DNA of 64,000 bases from Oscillospiraceae bacterium (GCA_017847885.1 JAGAUA010000009.1:1-64000); one strand, 5' to 3'; numbered from the stretch's first letter, positions 43,330 through 52,951 are shown. Numbers and translations: made by a program. Notes: a model not told the origin generated them from the sequence alone.

Positions 43330-43451
43330 TACATATAATTGCAAAAAATAGCCGTTTTTTAGGTATCGGACGGATAAACCATGGAATGTTGATGTTGCCC
43401 TCGGGGAGCATTATCATAAATACAAAGAACAATTACAGGAGGGAATTTAAT

Positions 43452-46400
43452 ATGTCAGCTACAAAAAGAAGAAACCTAAAGAAAAAGATAATCGGCTGCC
43501 TTTGCCTTGCGGCGATTGCGGCAAGCATGACAGCGGCGCCCGTTGTTCCCGTCATTTCAAATGTGAGCGTTATCAGCGCTTCGGCGGAAACAATTCAAAC
43601 GGCTGTTGACCTTAGCCAGATAGCTTCTTATGTAAGCGCACCGCCCGCAGGCGTTACTGTTACATACGAAGAAAGCGCCTACTATAAAATCGCACTGCAA
43701 AACGGCTATAATTACACATTTTCAGGCGAAAACTCTGCTGATGTGCAGATATATGTTCCGAGTGACGTAACCGCAGATATCAACTTTAATAATGCGACCA
43801 TTATAAATGATGAAGGAAGATATTACGTGTCCGGAGATTCTTTTTATTCATCGACGAGCATTGGCGCAAACAATTGTGTAATCGTTAATTATGTTGTACC
43901 GTTCAAGGTTGATGGAACGCTTAGAGCAAGCGGCAGCCTCAGCGTTGATACATATTCATATTACGGAGAATGTAATGCTTATCCTGATCCTCCTGTTAAT
44001 CAAACGTACCACGACGGAGGACACCAATGGACAGCACCGATTAAAGAAGGCAGCGGCGCAATTAACGGTTATGACTTCTTTATCGTAAAATATGTTGACG
44101 AAAATGGAAAGATTATCGACCAAAACTTTTATTTGAAAGACAATGTATATACTGTAACCACTCTTCCGAAATATTATAACGCTTCTAACAATCCCACAAG
44201 TATAGGTGATTTCCCCTGCCTTTCCTTCACAGGCGGAAGCGTCAGCGCAGACAAGATAGTTTACGCAAGAACGACCCACACCGACTCCGATTCAAACGGC
44301 TTATGCGACAACTGCGGCGCTGCTGTTCAACGCACGGTAACCTTTGAAACCGACGGCGGAAGCGCTATTGCTTCGGCAACAGTACCCAACGGACAAAAGC
44401 TTACCGCGCCCACAGCTCCCACAAAGACAGGCTGCACCTTTGACGGCTGGTATACCGATGCGGCATGTACAATTCCCTATGATTTCAACTCTGCCGTAAC
44501 AAGCGATTTCACCCTTTATGCAAAGTGGGTAGTTGAGGTTGACCTTAGTCAGATAGTTAACTACCGAAACGGCTCAACTACTTGCCCCGCAGGCGTTACT
44601 GCCGCTTATGGTGACGATGATCATAATATCATCGAACTTAAATTAGCTGATGGCAGCTACAAATTCAAGGGCACAAACCTTGTAAGCGGCGCTTATGTTG
44701 ACGTTAAGATAATTGTTCCCACAGGCGTTACTGCAAGCATCGAATTTGCCGAGGGTTCCTCCATTATAAATGACAACGGCATCTACGCATTGACCAACGG
44801 ATTCTATTCACAACATCATCTGGGCGACGATTGTTATATCCGTGAATATTCTGTTCCTTTCAATGTAGAAGCAGGCGGCTCTCTTACTGTAAGCGGCAGC
44901 CTCAGCGTTGATACATATTCATATTACGGGGAATGTTGTGCTAATCCTAATCCTCCTGATAATGAAACGTACCACGACGGAGGACACCGGTGGACAGTAC
45001 CGCTTAGTGAAGGCGGCGGCACATTCACAGCAAATTACTTTACCGTAAAATATGTTGACGAGAACAACAAGGTTATCGACGAAAACTATTACCTTGGCGG
45101 CAAAACATATAATATAACCACTCTTCCGAAATATTATAACGATGAAAACCAATACGATCCAAATGACCAAGCAAGTATAAATGCTTTCCCCTGCGTTTCC
45201 TTCACAGGCGGAACCGTAAGCGGAAATAAGACAGTCACAGCAAGAACGACCCACACCGACCCCGATTCAAACGGCAAATGCACAAACTGCGGCAGGCAGC
45301 TTGTAGATACTTACACCGTTACCTTTGAAACAAACGGCGGCAGCGAAGTTACTGCGGCACAGGTAACCAACGGCAATACCATTTCCGAGCCGACAGTTCC
45401 CACACGTTCGGGATACAAATTTGAAGGCTGGTATACTGACCGTGAATGCACCGTTTCCTATGATTTCAACTCTCCCGTCACGGGCGATATAACCCTTTAT
45501 GCAAAGTGGAAAAGCATGGCGATAACTTCCATTTCCGTCAATACTCCTCCTGCAAAAACATTCTATATGGAGGGATATAGCTTCGACCCGACAGGTCTTG
45601 TGATTTCTGTTACCCACGAAGACAGCACAACGGAAAATGTGGCATACAGCGCGGCTAACGCTTCCGAGTTTACATTCAGCCCAAGCGGAAAGCTTACCAC
45701 CGCCAACAGAGCCGTAACGATAACCTACGGCGGCAAAACGACTGAACAGGCAATAACCGTAAACTCAATTCCGTCGCCTCCTTCTCGTCCTTCGTCCTCT
45801 TCCGATACAACTACACCAACAACACCCATTGTTAAAGAAGACAAAGAGCCTATGATTGACGGAAAAGCAGGCTGGGACAACATTTCCGACAAGATCGACA
45901 AAACTCCCGACGGCGGCACAGTCAACGTTGATATGAACGGTACAACAGAGCTTCCCAAGGATATCGTAAAGGATATAGCAGGCAAGAACATTGACCTTGT
46001 TCTCGACATGGGCAACGGCATCACATGGACTATCAACGGCAAGGACGTTACAAACCCGAAAACTGTTGATTTGAGCGTTAAAGCCAATGTAAAGGCAATT
46101 CCTATGGATATTATCAACAATGTTACGGGCGAGAAATATTCCATTCAGATATCCCTTGCTCATGACGGTGACTTCGGCTTTACGGCAACCCTGACCGTCG
46201 ACCTCGGCAGCAAAAATAACGGTTATTATGCAAATCTGTTCTATTACAATGAAGACAAAAAGGACTTGGAATTTGCTGATTACAGCAAGATAAGCGGCGG
46301 TAAAGCAAATCTTGTCTTTACACACGCTTCCGATTGGGCTATTGTCATAGACAAGGAGGTTCTCGGCGTAACCGAGGACGTTTCCGCAGGTACAAGCATT

Positions 46401-46523
46401 GCTACGGAAACAGATACGCTCGGTACTGCCGGCAGACGCGGCATTGCAGGTGCTGTAATGTCATTGACAGCGGCGCTTGCAGCAGGAGCGGCTGTTGCTT
46501 TCAAAAGAAAAGCACGCAAGTAA
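43452..46523 (+). CDS. Large surface protein with duplicated unit, InlB repeats and C-terminal anchor
   Basis: AGGAGGG lies 8 nt before the ATG at 43452; an in-frame ATG at 43386 has no such site. A signal peptide (CLCLAAIAASMTAAPVVPV) is followed by two tandem copies of a ~320-residue unit (~46-360 and ~364-686). Each has a YVPSDVTADI/IVPTGVTASI region, SGSLSVDTYSYYGEC, TYHDGGHxWT, VKYVDENxKxID, and an InlB B-repeat (FDGWYTDAAC...LYAKW; FEGWYTDREC...LYAKW). Then come an Ig-like domain (~690-773), the domain shared with the 10074 protein (~804-966: LDMGNGITWTINGKDV, FTHASDWAIVIDK) and a C-terminal helix with basic tail (AALAAGAAVAFKRKARK). No LPxTG-type motif is visible, so anchoring is by the helix. 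Confidence 0.78.
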   Translation: MSATKRRNLKKKIIGCLCLAAIAASMTAAPVVPVISNVSVISASAETIQTAVDLSQIASYVSAPPAGVTVTYEESAYYKIALQNGYNYTFSGENSADVQIYVPSDVTADINFNNATIINDEGRYYVSGDSFYSSTSIGANNCVIVNYVVPFKVDGTLRASGSLSVDTYSYYGECNAYPDPPVNQTYHDGGHQWTAPIKEGSGAINGYDFFIVKYVDENGKIIDQNFYLKDNVYTVTTLPKYYNASNNPTSIGDFPCLSFTGGSVSADKIVYARTTHTDSDSNGLCDNCGAAVQRTVTFETDGGSAIASATVPNGQKLTAPTAPTKTGCTFDGWYTDAACTIPYDFNSAVTSDFTLYAKWVVEVDLSQIVNYRNGSTTCPAGVTAAYGDDDHNIIELKLADGSYKFKGTNLVSGAYVDVKIIVPTGVTASIEFAEGSSIINDNGIYALTNGFYSQHHLGDDCYIREYSVPFNVEAGGSLTVSGSLSVDTYSYYGECCANPNPPDNETYHDGGHRWTVPLSEGGGTFTANYFTVKYVDENNKVIDENYYLGGKTYNITTLPKYYNDENQYDPNDQASINAFPCVSFTGGTVSGNKTVTARTTHTDPDSNGKCTNCGRQLVDTYTVTFETNGGSEVTAAQVTNGNTISEPTVPTRSGYKFEGWYTDRECTVSYDFNSPVTGDITLYAKWKSMAITSISVNTPPAKTFYMEGYSFDPTGLVISVTHEDSTTENVAYSAANASEFTFSPSGKLTTANRAVTITYGGKTTEQAITVNSIPSPPSRPSSSSDTTTPTTPIVKEDKEPMIDGKAGWDNISDKIDKTPDGGTVNVDMNGTTELPKDIVKDIAGKNIDLVLDMGNGITWTINGKDVTNPKTVDLSVKANVKAIPMDIINNVTGEKYSIQISLAHDGDFGFTATLTVDLGSKNNGYYANLFYYNEDKKDLEFADYSKISGGKANLVFTHASDWAIVIDKEVLGVTEDVSAGTSIATETDTLGTAGRRGIAGAVMSLTAALAAGAAVAFKRKARK

Positions 46524-46547
46524 GTAATCTGATTGATTAATTTAAAC

Positions 46548-46587
46548 CGCCGTATTCGGAATTTCTCCGATTACGGCGTTTTTTTTA
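46548..46587 (+). terminator. Terminator after the second surface-protein gene
   Basis: CGCCGTA/TACGGCG with inner TCGGA/TCCGA pairs, followed by eight or more T. Confidence 0.85.
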
Positions 46588-46590
46588 TAA

Positions 46591-46612
46591 TTATGGAAAT
46601 GCTGATTTGATC
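46591..46612. repeat. Solo MITE-like terminal repeat (left end)
   Basis: TTATGGAAATGCTGATTTGATC matches the reverse complement of the 43191-43212 end at 20 of 22 positions. Confidence 0.45.
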
Positions 46613-46782
46613 TTCCCCAAGGTGTAAAAACGTGCCATCAGCGTGCAGATATGATAACAGCCGGACTAATTATCAATCCGGCTGTTAATGTTAATTAATC
46701 GACAATAACATTTTATATTGTATTGAAAGAAACCTTATCGTTGGGAAAAAGCGCCTCAACAGCAAATTATAGGCAATATCCT

Positions 46783-48240
46783 TTACGCAAGAATATACAT
46801 CAAACAAGAGCTGCATGAAAACATTGCAATGCACATATACAGCATATTTTTTGTAATCTTGCTTCCATAGCGCATAAGCTGCTTTGCAAGAAGTATGGCA
46901 AACGGAATTATCAAAAATGTGCTGTATCTGAAATCCATACTGCAGCCATAAGGATATCTCAGATTAAATATTACTACGGAAACAAGAAATACAGCGCAGA
47001 CAGCGGACAGAGCAGCCGTCATTTTATCCTCTGTAAAATGCTTTAACGCCGATACAGCAGCAATGACAGCCAACACCGACAACACCATCGCCGATATATA
47101 CAGGATAATGGGAATAAAAGATGGTACCTCAAACTCAAATTCGCCGAATAATGAAGATTTTACGCTGTAAACAAAGAGATTGTAATCGTCCCATACATAA
47201 TCATACGGCGATGAGAGTATATTATTGAAATCGGGTATGACAAATCTTTGAAACAATGAGTGATTACCAACATAAAGTTTGCTTTTTTCGCCCAATTCCA
47301 ATACATATCCGAACTTCTGGCTGAACAGTATGTAATTTCTTACATTGTACCATAGCCCCAGCGGCAGGCTTATGATACCGAATACCGCAAGTCTGAAAAT
47401 CACGGGCAGGGCTTTTTTCTCTTTTATAAGCTGCACAAGCTTTACCGCAAATACAACGGCGGTGAAAAAAGCAAGTACAGCTACAGAAATTTTAGTCATT
47501 ACCCCGAAGCCGTAAACAAATGCAAGAATGAGCGTATTCTTCCAATCGGGAGAAGCATGCCATCTGAATGTAAACAGCAGAGCAAGCGTCATAAAAAATG
47601 TACAGAGAATATCGGGCGTTACTCTTATACTGAGGAAGAAACAGGGCTGAAAGGCAACAATAAGCATTGCGGCAAGCTTTTCCGTATCTTTCAGCTTGAA
47701 TGTATCACATATTGAGCCGGCAATTATAAGTACCATACATGAAGCCGCACAGGATACGGTTTTTGCTGCGTCAACAAAATAGAACACATCATCAGATGAC
47801 GTTATCATATTTATCAGCTTTGAAGCAACGCTGCCAACAATATAGAAAAACGGCTGCTGATAAAACTGTATCTCGTTGCTTTGCGGCAGCGAATTATTCT
47901 GTAGAAGTCCGAGAATATAAGCCGCGTGTCCGTGTCCCTGCGTACTTATCTCCCACATATCATGGGATCTTACATTACATGGAGTATAGAGCATATATCC
48001 GATACGCATAACTATACCTGCAAATATCACAGCTTTTATCGCAGTATCGGCTGTGAATTGTTTCTTTATTCCGCATCTGATGAGGTAAGCGGCAGCAAAA
48101 ACAATAAGCTCCGCCATTATCGCTTTTATCATAGGCACAGAAATAAAGTTCTTGAATAAGCTCCATAAAGTATATGCAGCAATTACTGCCATCGAGACCA
48201 AAATGCATTGTATGTACTTTTTTTCATGTATTCTATTCAT
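46783..48240 (-). CDS. GT-C membrane glycosyltransferase (dolichol/polyprenyl-P-sugar dependent type)
   Basis: The 485-residue protein starts MNRIHEKKYIQCILVSMAVI and has about ten helices. After the first helices comes a polar loop with NVRSHDMWEISTQGHGHAAY (D-x-W/GHGH) and FYQQPFFYIVG, similar in position to the acidic loop of GT-C transferases. Later segments are FQPCFFLSIRVTPDILCTFF and TKISVAVLAFF. GGGGG precedes the ATG at 48240. It lies 13 bp downstream of a PMT-like gene, in the same operon. Likely a polyprenyl-phosphate-sugar transferase acting on the outer face; substrate unknown. Confidence 0.7.
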   Translation of the reverse strand: MNRIHEKKYIQCILVSMAVIAAYTLWSLFKNFISVPMIKAIMAELIVFAAAYLIRCGIKKQFTADTAIKAVIFAGIVMRIGYMLYTPCNVRSHDMWEISTQGHGHAAYILGLLQNNSLPQSNEIQFYQQPFFYIVGSVASKLINMITSSDDVFYFVDAAKTVSCAASCMVLIIAGSICDTFKLKDTEKLAAMLIVAFQPCFFLSIRVTPDILCTFFMTLALLFTFRWHASPDWKNTLILAFVYGFGVMTKISVAVLAFFTAVVFAVKLVQLIKEKKALPVIFRLAVFGIISLPLGLWYNVRNYILFSQKFGYVLELGEKSKLYVGNHSLFQRFVIPDFNNILSSPYDYVWDDYNLFVYSVKSSLFGEFEFEVPSFIPIILYISAMVLSVLAVIAAVSALKHFTEDKMTAALSAVCAVFLVSVVIFNLRYPYGCSMDFRYSTFLIIPFAILLAKQLMRYGSKITKNMLYMCIAMFSCSSCLMYILA

Positions 48241-48253
48241 ATATCCCCCGTTA

Positions 48254-50593
48254 TCATTCAAACACCCATGTCGGCAGCCATTCAAGATACTGCTGAACGT
48301 AACCTCTGTTAGCTTCAATTCCCGATATTACAGGGAAAAACATTATAAACAGTTGGAGCGACAAGCATATCAGTATAATTCCTGCCATTTTGGACTTTTT
48401 TAAATTCATAACGCTGTTGCATATCATAAGAATTATTATCATTATGCAGCCGAAATACTGATAGATAAACACTGTACGGTGGATAAACAGCCATGGCATA
48501 AGCATGGAAAGATACGCAATGACGAGAAATCTTGCTTTTGTACAGCCTTTGCACCGCCAGAGCCAAAAGTTATGCAGAAATGAAGCCAGACCGCAAATAA
48601 GTATAAGCGGATTTCCGAATGTCGCAACGGTGCTGATACTTCCGCGTTCCGGAACAGCCGTTACAGCGTCAAGAAGCGGCACTCTGTCTACAAGCCATTC
48701 ATACCATTCCGATTGATAAGGATGTTCCGCTTTAGCATCGGAATGGTAATTCAGCATATTAACGGAATTGGATATTGCGTGTTCAACGAAATTCTTATCG
48801 GTATAGACCTCGCTGAATTGTAAATAGGATAGGCTGTACACAACGGCGGGAATGAGAATAAACGATACAACGCATACCCCGAACAGCTTTGACAGATACG
48901 AAATATTTTTCCTGAATCCGCCGTCATTAACGCAGCGTTCTGCAACAGCAACAAAGAAAATGACCGCAATTCCTGCCGCAGCGTATATCCCCGTCCATTT
49001 TGTCGCAACGGCAAGAGCTGTGGATATTCCGCAAAGCAAAAGCCAAACGGACTGTTTCGGCAGTTTTCTGTCCGCTTTTATTTCTTCCGTAAAACAATAC
49101 ATAAAAAAGAACATCAGCAGTATAAACAACGCAACAATAATATCAATGGTCGCAATTCTCGAAAGGGTAAAATGCATGAATTCCGTACAAAACAGCGCTG
49201 CACCAAGGAATGCAGTTTCTGACCTGCGTGATAATTTCCACGCAAAAATATACATCACCGGGACCATAAGCGTTCCGAACACGGCTGAAACAAATCTCCA
49301 GCCGAACGGCGTCATTCCGAAAGATGCTATTCCAAGTGAGATAAGCGTTTTTCCGAGCGGAGGATGCGTGTTCTCGTATATCGGTAAGTCATTATAGAAT
49401 TCGTAAGCCGTCCTGCCGTGATATACTTCGTCAAACATCGTTCTGTAATAATATGTAGCGTGTTCGGGATACTTTTCCTGTTCGTCAAACAGTTCGGGGT
49501 AATCCAAGCTGTTAATGGGGGTCAGCACATTCCCCTCTTTATCGACAACGACTATTTCATTGATGAAATACTCTTTCGGCTCGGTGAAAACAATGCCGAT
49601 ATAGCGAAGATTCCAGCTCATCGGCACCTCGTTCCAGGAAAATACCGATTTCAGCGCTACATCTGTATCGATCAGAATCCATTCACGGTCGACCTCGTTG
49701 TATGCTGACAAAGCTATTTTCGCATTGTTGTTGCTTCCGAGAAAAATATCAAGCTTGGAAATTGAAACGTATTCACCGAGGTCAAGAACTATTTCCGAAT
49801 TGCCGACGCTTGAAAACTTCATCGAACTTTGAGGTGCTTCAAAGCTTCCGAGTCTGAAAAATACAGCAGCAGCGTATACTGCGGTCAATATGATTATATG
49901 CAGGCAGTTTTTCCGCCCGAAGCTTTCATGAACAAGCGGCTCACGGCTTTCCGTACAGGCTTCTTTGACTATGCTTTCCTCTGCTGTCCTGCCTTTACGC
50001 ACTCCAATAAGCTTTATCGCCGTAAAAACGCACGACAAAACCATAGCTGCAAGACCCAAAACCGTAAAAACAGGAAACTTATCTGCTGCCACAAGTTCCA
50101 TAAAGCTCAGCGAAAGACACTCTTTATCAAGAAGCATAAAATATCCGCCTGCGGTAAACAAAATGTACTCGTTCAGGAATGTCCTCAGGGGTACTTTGCG
50201 GAATTTTTTCTTAATAAAACATATGAAAGCCAAAATTGCCGTTATTACTATAAAAACAGCCAAAGTGTACACTGCATTTCCGCATACAATACTTATAACC
50301 GGTAAAGGGCTGAACAGACAGAGTGCCGCTGCCGTTTTTCTGCCGGCTACACCACATAGCTTTCCGAAAGCAGTTACCGCCGCCGCAATTAAAATTATAT
50401 CCGTAGCAAAGGCGATATAATTCATCATCGAACGTTCTTCAAGCATAAAAAGCGGACATATCCTCATAAGCAAATAGAACACCGACAGTTCAAAAAGCGA
50501 ATATCCGTTAAATGACGAACTGTTCAGTTTCTTTCGGAATAAAAAGAAAAATATAAAACAGGCAATGCCCATGTAAATGAAAACCGAAATCAA
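48254..50593 (-). CDS. PMT-like (GT39) protein O-mannosyltransferase family membrane protein
   Basis: The start is a TTG at 50593, 7 nt after GGAGG. The 779-residue protein has helices 1-6 within the first 200 residues, and a central outward beta-domain (~260-380, SVGNSEIVLDLGEYVSISKL; EWILIDTDVALKSVFSWNEV). Then comes the PMT core with FDEVYHGRTAYEFYNDLPIY, ENTHPPLGKTLISLGIASFG, SRIATIDI and WTGIYAA. The paired acidic residues and the HPPLGK motif are diagnostic of the GT39/PMT family. The extra beta-domain between the two membrane parts is unusual. It probably transfers a polyprenyl-linked sugar to proteins or glycans outside; the divergent GT2 would make the donor. Confidence 0.8.
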   Translation of the reverse strand: MISVFIYMGIACFIFFFLFRKKLNSSSFNGYSLFELSVFYLLMRICPLFMLEERSMMNYIAFATDIILIAAAVTAFGKLCGVAGRKTAAALCLFSPLPVISIVCGNAVYTLAVFIVITAILAFICFIKKKFRKVPLRTFLNEYILFTAGGYFMLLDKECLSLSFMELVAADKFPVFTVLGLAAMVLSCVFTAIKLIGVRKGRTAEESIVKEACTESREPLVHESFGRKNCLHIIILTAVYAAAVFFRLGSFEAPQSSMKFSSVGNSEIVLDLGEYVSISKLDIFLGSNNNAKIALSAYNEVDREWILIDTDVALKSVFSWNEVPMSWNLRYIGIVFTEPKEYFINEIVVVDKEGNVLTPINSLDYPELFDEQEKYPEHATYYYRTMFDEVYHGRTAYEFYNDLPIYENTHPPLGKTLISLGIASFGMTPFGWRFVSAVFGTLMVPVMYIFAWKLSRRSETAFLGAALFCTEFMHFTLSRIATIDIIVALFILLMFFFMYCFTEEIKADRKLPKQSVWLLLCGISTALAVATKWTGIYAAAGIAVIFFVAVAERCVNDGGFRKNISYLSKLFGVCVVSFILIPAVVYSLSYLQFSEVYTDKNFVEHAISNSVNMLNYHSDAKAEHPYQSEWYEWLVDRVPLLDAVTAVPERGSISTVATFGNPLILICGLASFLHNFWLWRCKGCTKARFLVIAYLSMLMPWLFIHRTVFIYQYFGCIMIIILMICNSVMNLKKSKMAGIILICLSLQLFIMFFPVISGIEANRGYVQQYLEWLPTWVFE

Positions 50594-50639
50594 AGAAACG
50601 CCTCCTTATGAAAATACCGCATTGGTAACTTTGTTAATA

Positions 50640-50668
50640 ATTATATCATAATCAAATTTTAATTACAA
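50640..50668 (-). promoter_or_regulatory. Promoter of the PMT/GT-C operon
   Basis: Reading leftward, TTGTAA at 50668-50663, 17-nt spacer, TATAAT at 50645-50640. Confidence 0.55.
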
Positions 50669-50740
50669 TATATCAAAATTAACAAAGCCTGCAATAAATC
50701 CAATAAAAGCGCCGTTAATATAAAAAAACGGCAAACTTCA

Positions 50741-50769
50741 TTGACAAAATCTGTTTGGTAAACTATAAT
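50741..50769 (+). promoter_or_regulatory. Promoter of the polyprenyl-phosphate GT2 gene
   Basis: TTGACA at 50741-50746, 17-bp spacer, TATAAT at 50764-50769; both boxes are perfect consensus. Confidence 0.8.
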
Positions 50770-50827
50770 TTTATTATAAAGAACAGCGATCACATAAAAC
50801 AAAATGAAATTTGTGAGGTAAAATACT

Positions 50828-51808
50828 ATGGCTCCTGTACTATGTATTGTCATTCCCTGCTATAATGAGGAGGAAGTTCTTCCCGTCACGTCGGAGATTT
50901 TCCTGAAGGAACTTGAAACGCTTATTGAAAAGGGAAAAATAAGCAGCGACAGCAGGATACTTTTTGTCAATGACGGCAGTAAGGATAAAACCTGGAGCCT
51001 TATCTGCGAAATGGCGGAGAAAAATACACATTTTTCCGGAATAAGCCTGAGCAGGAACAGAGGACACCAAAATGCTCTGTTAGCAGGACTTATGGATGCA
51101 AAGGAAAGCTGTGATATCACCGTTTCTATCGACTGCGACGGTCAGGATGATATCACAGCAATTGAAAAAATGGTGGACGAATACATAAACGGTTCGGAGG
51201 TTGTCTACGGCGTAAGGAGCAGGCGTGATACAGATACGTTTTTCAAGCGTTTTACGGCAGAAAGCTTTTATAAATTTATGGGTGCAATGGGAACCGAGGT
51301 CATCTACAACCACGCCGATTACAGACTTATCTCTGCAAAGGTGCTGAAAGAGCTTTCCGAATTCCGTGAGGTGAACCTGTTTCTCCGTGGAATGATACCG
51401 CTTGTAGGCTTTAAAAGCAGTACCGTCAGCTACGAACGCCATGAAAGAATAGCCGGGAAAAGCCATTATCCCCTCAGAAAAATGGCGGCGCTTGCCATGG
51501 ACGGAATTACAAGCCTGAGCGTAACGCCGCTGAGAATAATAACATCTTTGGGCATTATTATTTCAATTATAAGCTTTATCGGAACGATATGGGCAGTTGT
51601 AACACGTTTTTCAGGTTCAGCCGTTGACGGCTGGGCAAGCCTTACTTGTATCGTTTGCTTTCTCGGAGGGATACAGCTTATATGCCTTGGAGTTATCGGC
51701 GAATACATAGGAAAAATATACATGGAAGTCAAACACCGCCCGAGGTATATCATAGCCGAACGCACAGGCAGCAAAGAAAGCGAGCACAGCGGCACATATT
51801 CCAAATAA
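50828..51808 (+). CDS. Polyprenyl-phosphate glycosyltransferase, GtrB/DPM1-like GT2
   Basis: The 326-residue protein has the GT2 catalytic domain (VIPCYNEEEVLP, ILFVNDGSKDKTW, SLSRNRGHQNALLAGLMDA, SIDCDGQDD metal site, GVRSRRDTDTFFKRFTA, HADYRLISAKVL) and two C-terminal helices (~240-262 and 275-300, the latter with GGIQLICLGVIGEYIGKIYM). It makes a membrane-bound polyprenyl-phosphate sugar on the cytoplasmic side. GTGAGG precedes the ATG. Divergent from the PMT/GT-C operon, it is the expected donor-forming partner. Confidence 0.92.
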   Translation: MAPVLCIVIPCYNEEEVLPVTSEIFLKELETLIEKGKISSDSRILFVNDGSKDKTWSLICEMAEKNTHFSGISLSRNRGHQNALLAGLMDAKESCDITVSIDCDGQDDITAIEKMVDEYINGSEVVYGVRSRRDTDTFFKRFTAESFYKFMGAMGTEVIYNHADYRLISAKVLKELSEFREVNLFLRGMIPLVGFKSSTVSYERHERIAGKSHYPLRKMAALAMDGITSLSVTPLRIITSLGIIISIISFIGTIWAVVTRFSGSAVDGWASLTCIVCFLGGIQLICLGVIGEYIGKIYMEVKHRPRYIIAERTGSKESEHSGTYSK

Positions 51809-51852
51809 AGTACGGTTTAATAAATGTGTCTTCTTGAACGAAAGGACTAAAA

Positions 51853-51996
51853 ATGACAGATATAAAGAATAATAAAAAACAGGCGTTTTTCAGTTGTGAT
51901 TGTATGTGGTTTTATCACGTAAGCTTCATCTCCACCAACACGGCGTCCGCGCAGACATTCAGTTCTCTTCTTTGCGGAGGACAGAATTTTTATTGA
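51853..51996 (+). CDS. Short ORF after the GT2 gene, possibly a truncated gene
   Basis: AAAGGAC precedes an ATG at 51853 that opens 47 codons: MTDIKNNKKQAFFSCDCMWF, YHVSFIST, ending CGGQNFY. The beginning resembles the start of a membrane or lipid-linked-sugar protein, but no family is recognisable and it stops quickly. It may be the stub of a third gene of the glycosylation cluster. Confidence 0.3.
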   Translation: MTDIKNNKKQAFFSCDCMWFYHVSFISTNTASAQTFSSLLCGGQNFY

Positions 51997-52097
51997 TATA
52001 ACAAAATAACGGTTGTAAGCGCGTTCAATTTCTTATTATATATGCACAAAAAATGTTGCAAGTTATAACCGAAAAATCATGCCTGCCCAAATACTAA

Positions 52098-52133
52098 GCC
52101 GCCTTTGATGCAAACATCAAAAGCGGCTTTTGC
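52098..52133. terminator. Terminator between the GT2 unit and the SDR gene
   Basis: AGCCGC-C-TTTGATG, CAAA loop, CATCAAA-A-GCGGCT, then TTT. It lies at the convergent boundary before the SDR stop at 52151. Confidence 0.7.
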
Positions 52134-52150
52134 AATGCTTTTATTCTATA

Positions 52151-52951
52151 TTACCATGTGCGGGAATTCATCTTCTTGAATTCGCCAACGGTAGAAACGT
52201 GAGCGTTCAGACCGCCGTCAACAGTTACGACCTGACCTGTGAAGTATTCGCTTTCATCGGACGCAAGGTAAACGCACATATTTGCAATATCGGCAGGAGC
52301 GCCGTAACGGTTCACCATGATATTGTTGAGGAATATGTCTTTAAGTGCCTGGGGCACGTAAGCCTCGTTTTCGGGTGTAACTATCAGACCGGGACGAACG
52401 CAGTTGCAGCGGATATTGTCCTTGCCGCACTGAAGAGCGGTAGACTTTGTCAGCATATCAACGCCTGCCTTTGCACAAGCATAAGCTGTTGAACCGAGGT
52501 CGCCGCCGCAGGAAGCCATAGAACCGATATTGATTATGGAACCGCCCTTGTTTTCCTTCAAATAAGGTATTGCACACTTGATAGCATAGAAGGTGCCTCT
52601 TATGTCGCTCTGGAAAATGTTATCCCACATTTCAAGGGTAAGCTCGTCTACACGACCGTCTTTAAGACCGACATTAGCAGCGTTATTTACAAGAATGTCG
52701 ATCTTGCCGTATTTCTTAACGGTATCGGCAAAAAGAGCCTCAATGCTCTCGGTAACGGTTATATCCATAAAATGATAGAACGCTTCTCCGCCCTCGGCAG
52801 TAATGCTGTTTACAACAGCCTGTCCCTTTTCCTCACGACGTCCGCAGATAACGACCTTTGCGCCTTCCGCAGCAAAAAGCTTTGCAATACCAACGCCGAT
52901 TCCGCTGGTAGAGCCTGTAACGATAGCAACCTTGCCCTTTAATCTGTCCAT
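52151..52951 (-). CDS. Short-chain dehydrogenase/reductase (SDR)
   Basis: The 266-residue classical SDR has the nucleotide-binding TGSTSGIG near residue 12, an R-rich loop (CGRREEKG) suggesting NADP(H), NNAA, INIGSMAS (catalytic Ser), and YACAK (Tyr and Lys). The C-terminus FTGQVVTVDGGLNAHV is typical. Substrate is not evident; it is at the edge of the pectin region and has its own promoter. GGAGG precedes the ATG at 52951; a longer open frame to 53056 lies in the leader. Confidence 0.85.
   Translation of the reverse strand: MDRLKGKVAIVTGSTSGIGVGIAKLFAAEGAKVVICGRREEKGQAVVNSITAEGGEAFYHFMDITVTESIEALFADTVKKYGKIDILVNNAANVGLKDGRVDELTLEMWDNIFQSDIRGTFYAIKCAIPYLKENKGGSIINIGSMASCGGDLGSTAYACAKAGVDMLTKSTALQCGKDNIRCNCVRPGLIVTPENEAYVPQALKDIFLNNIMVNRYGAPADIANMCVYLASDESEYFTGQVVTVDGGLNAHVSTVGEFKKMNSRTW

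Larger units (their letters stand above)
42717..43451. other. 735-bp intergenic stretch before the second surface-protein gene
   Basis: It contains a terminator (42878-42923), a solo MITE end (43191-43212), the inverted operator pair (43243-43298), a promoter (43301-43329) and a ~120-nt leader. The part at 42930-43190 has only short open stretches and looks like eroded sequence. Confidence 0.5.

Noticed and set aside
43330-43451. Possible riboswitch in the ~120-nt leader of the second surface-protein gene
   Set aside because: I looked for c-di-GMP, preQ1 and other class motifs and found no convincing core; only short complementary stretches.
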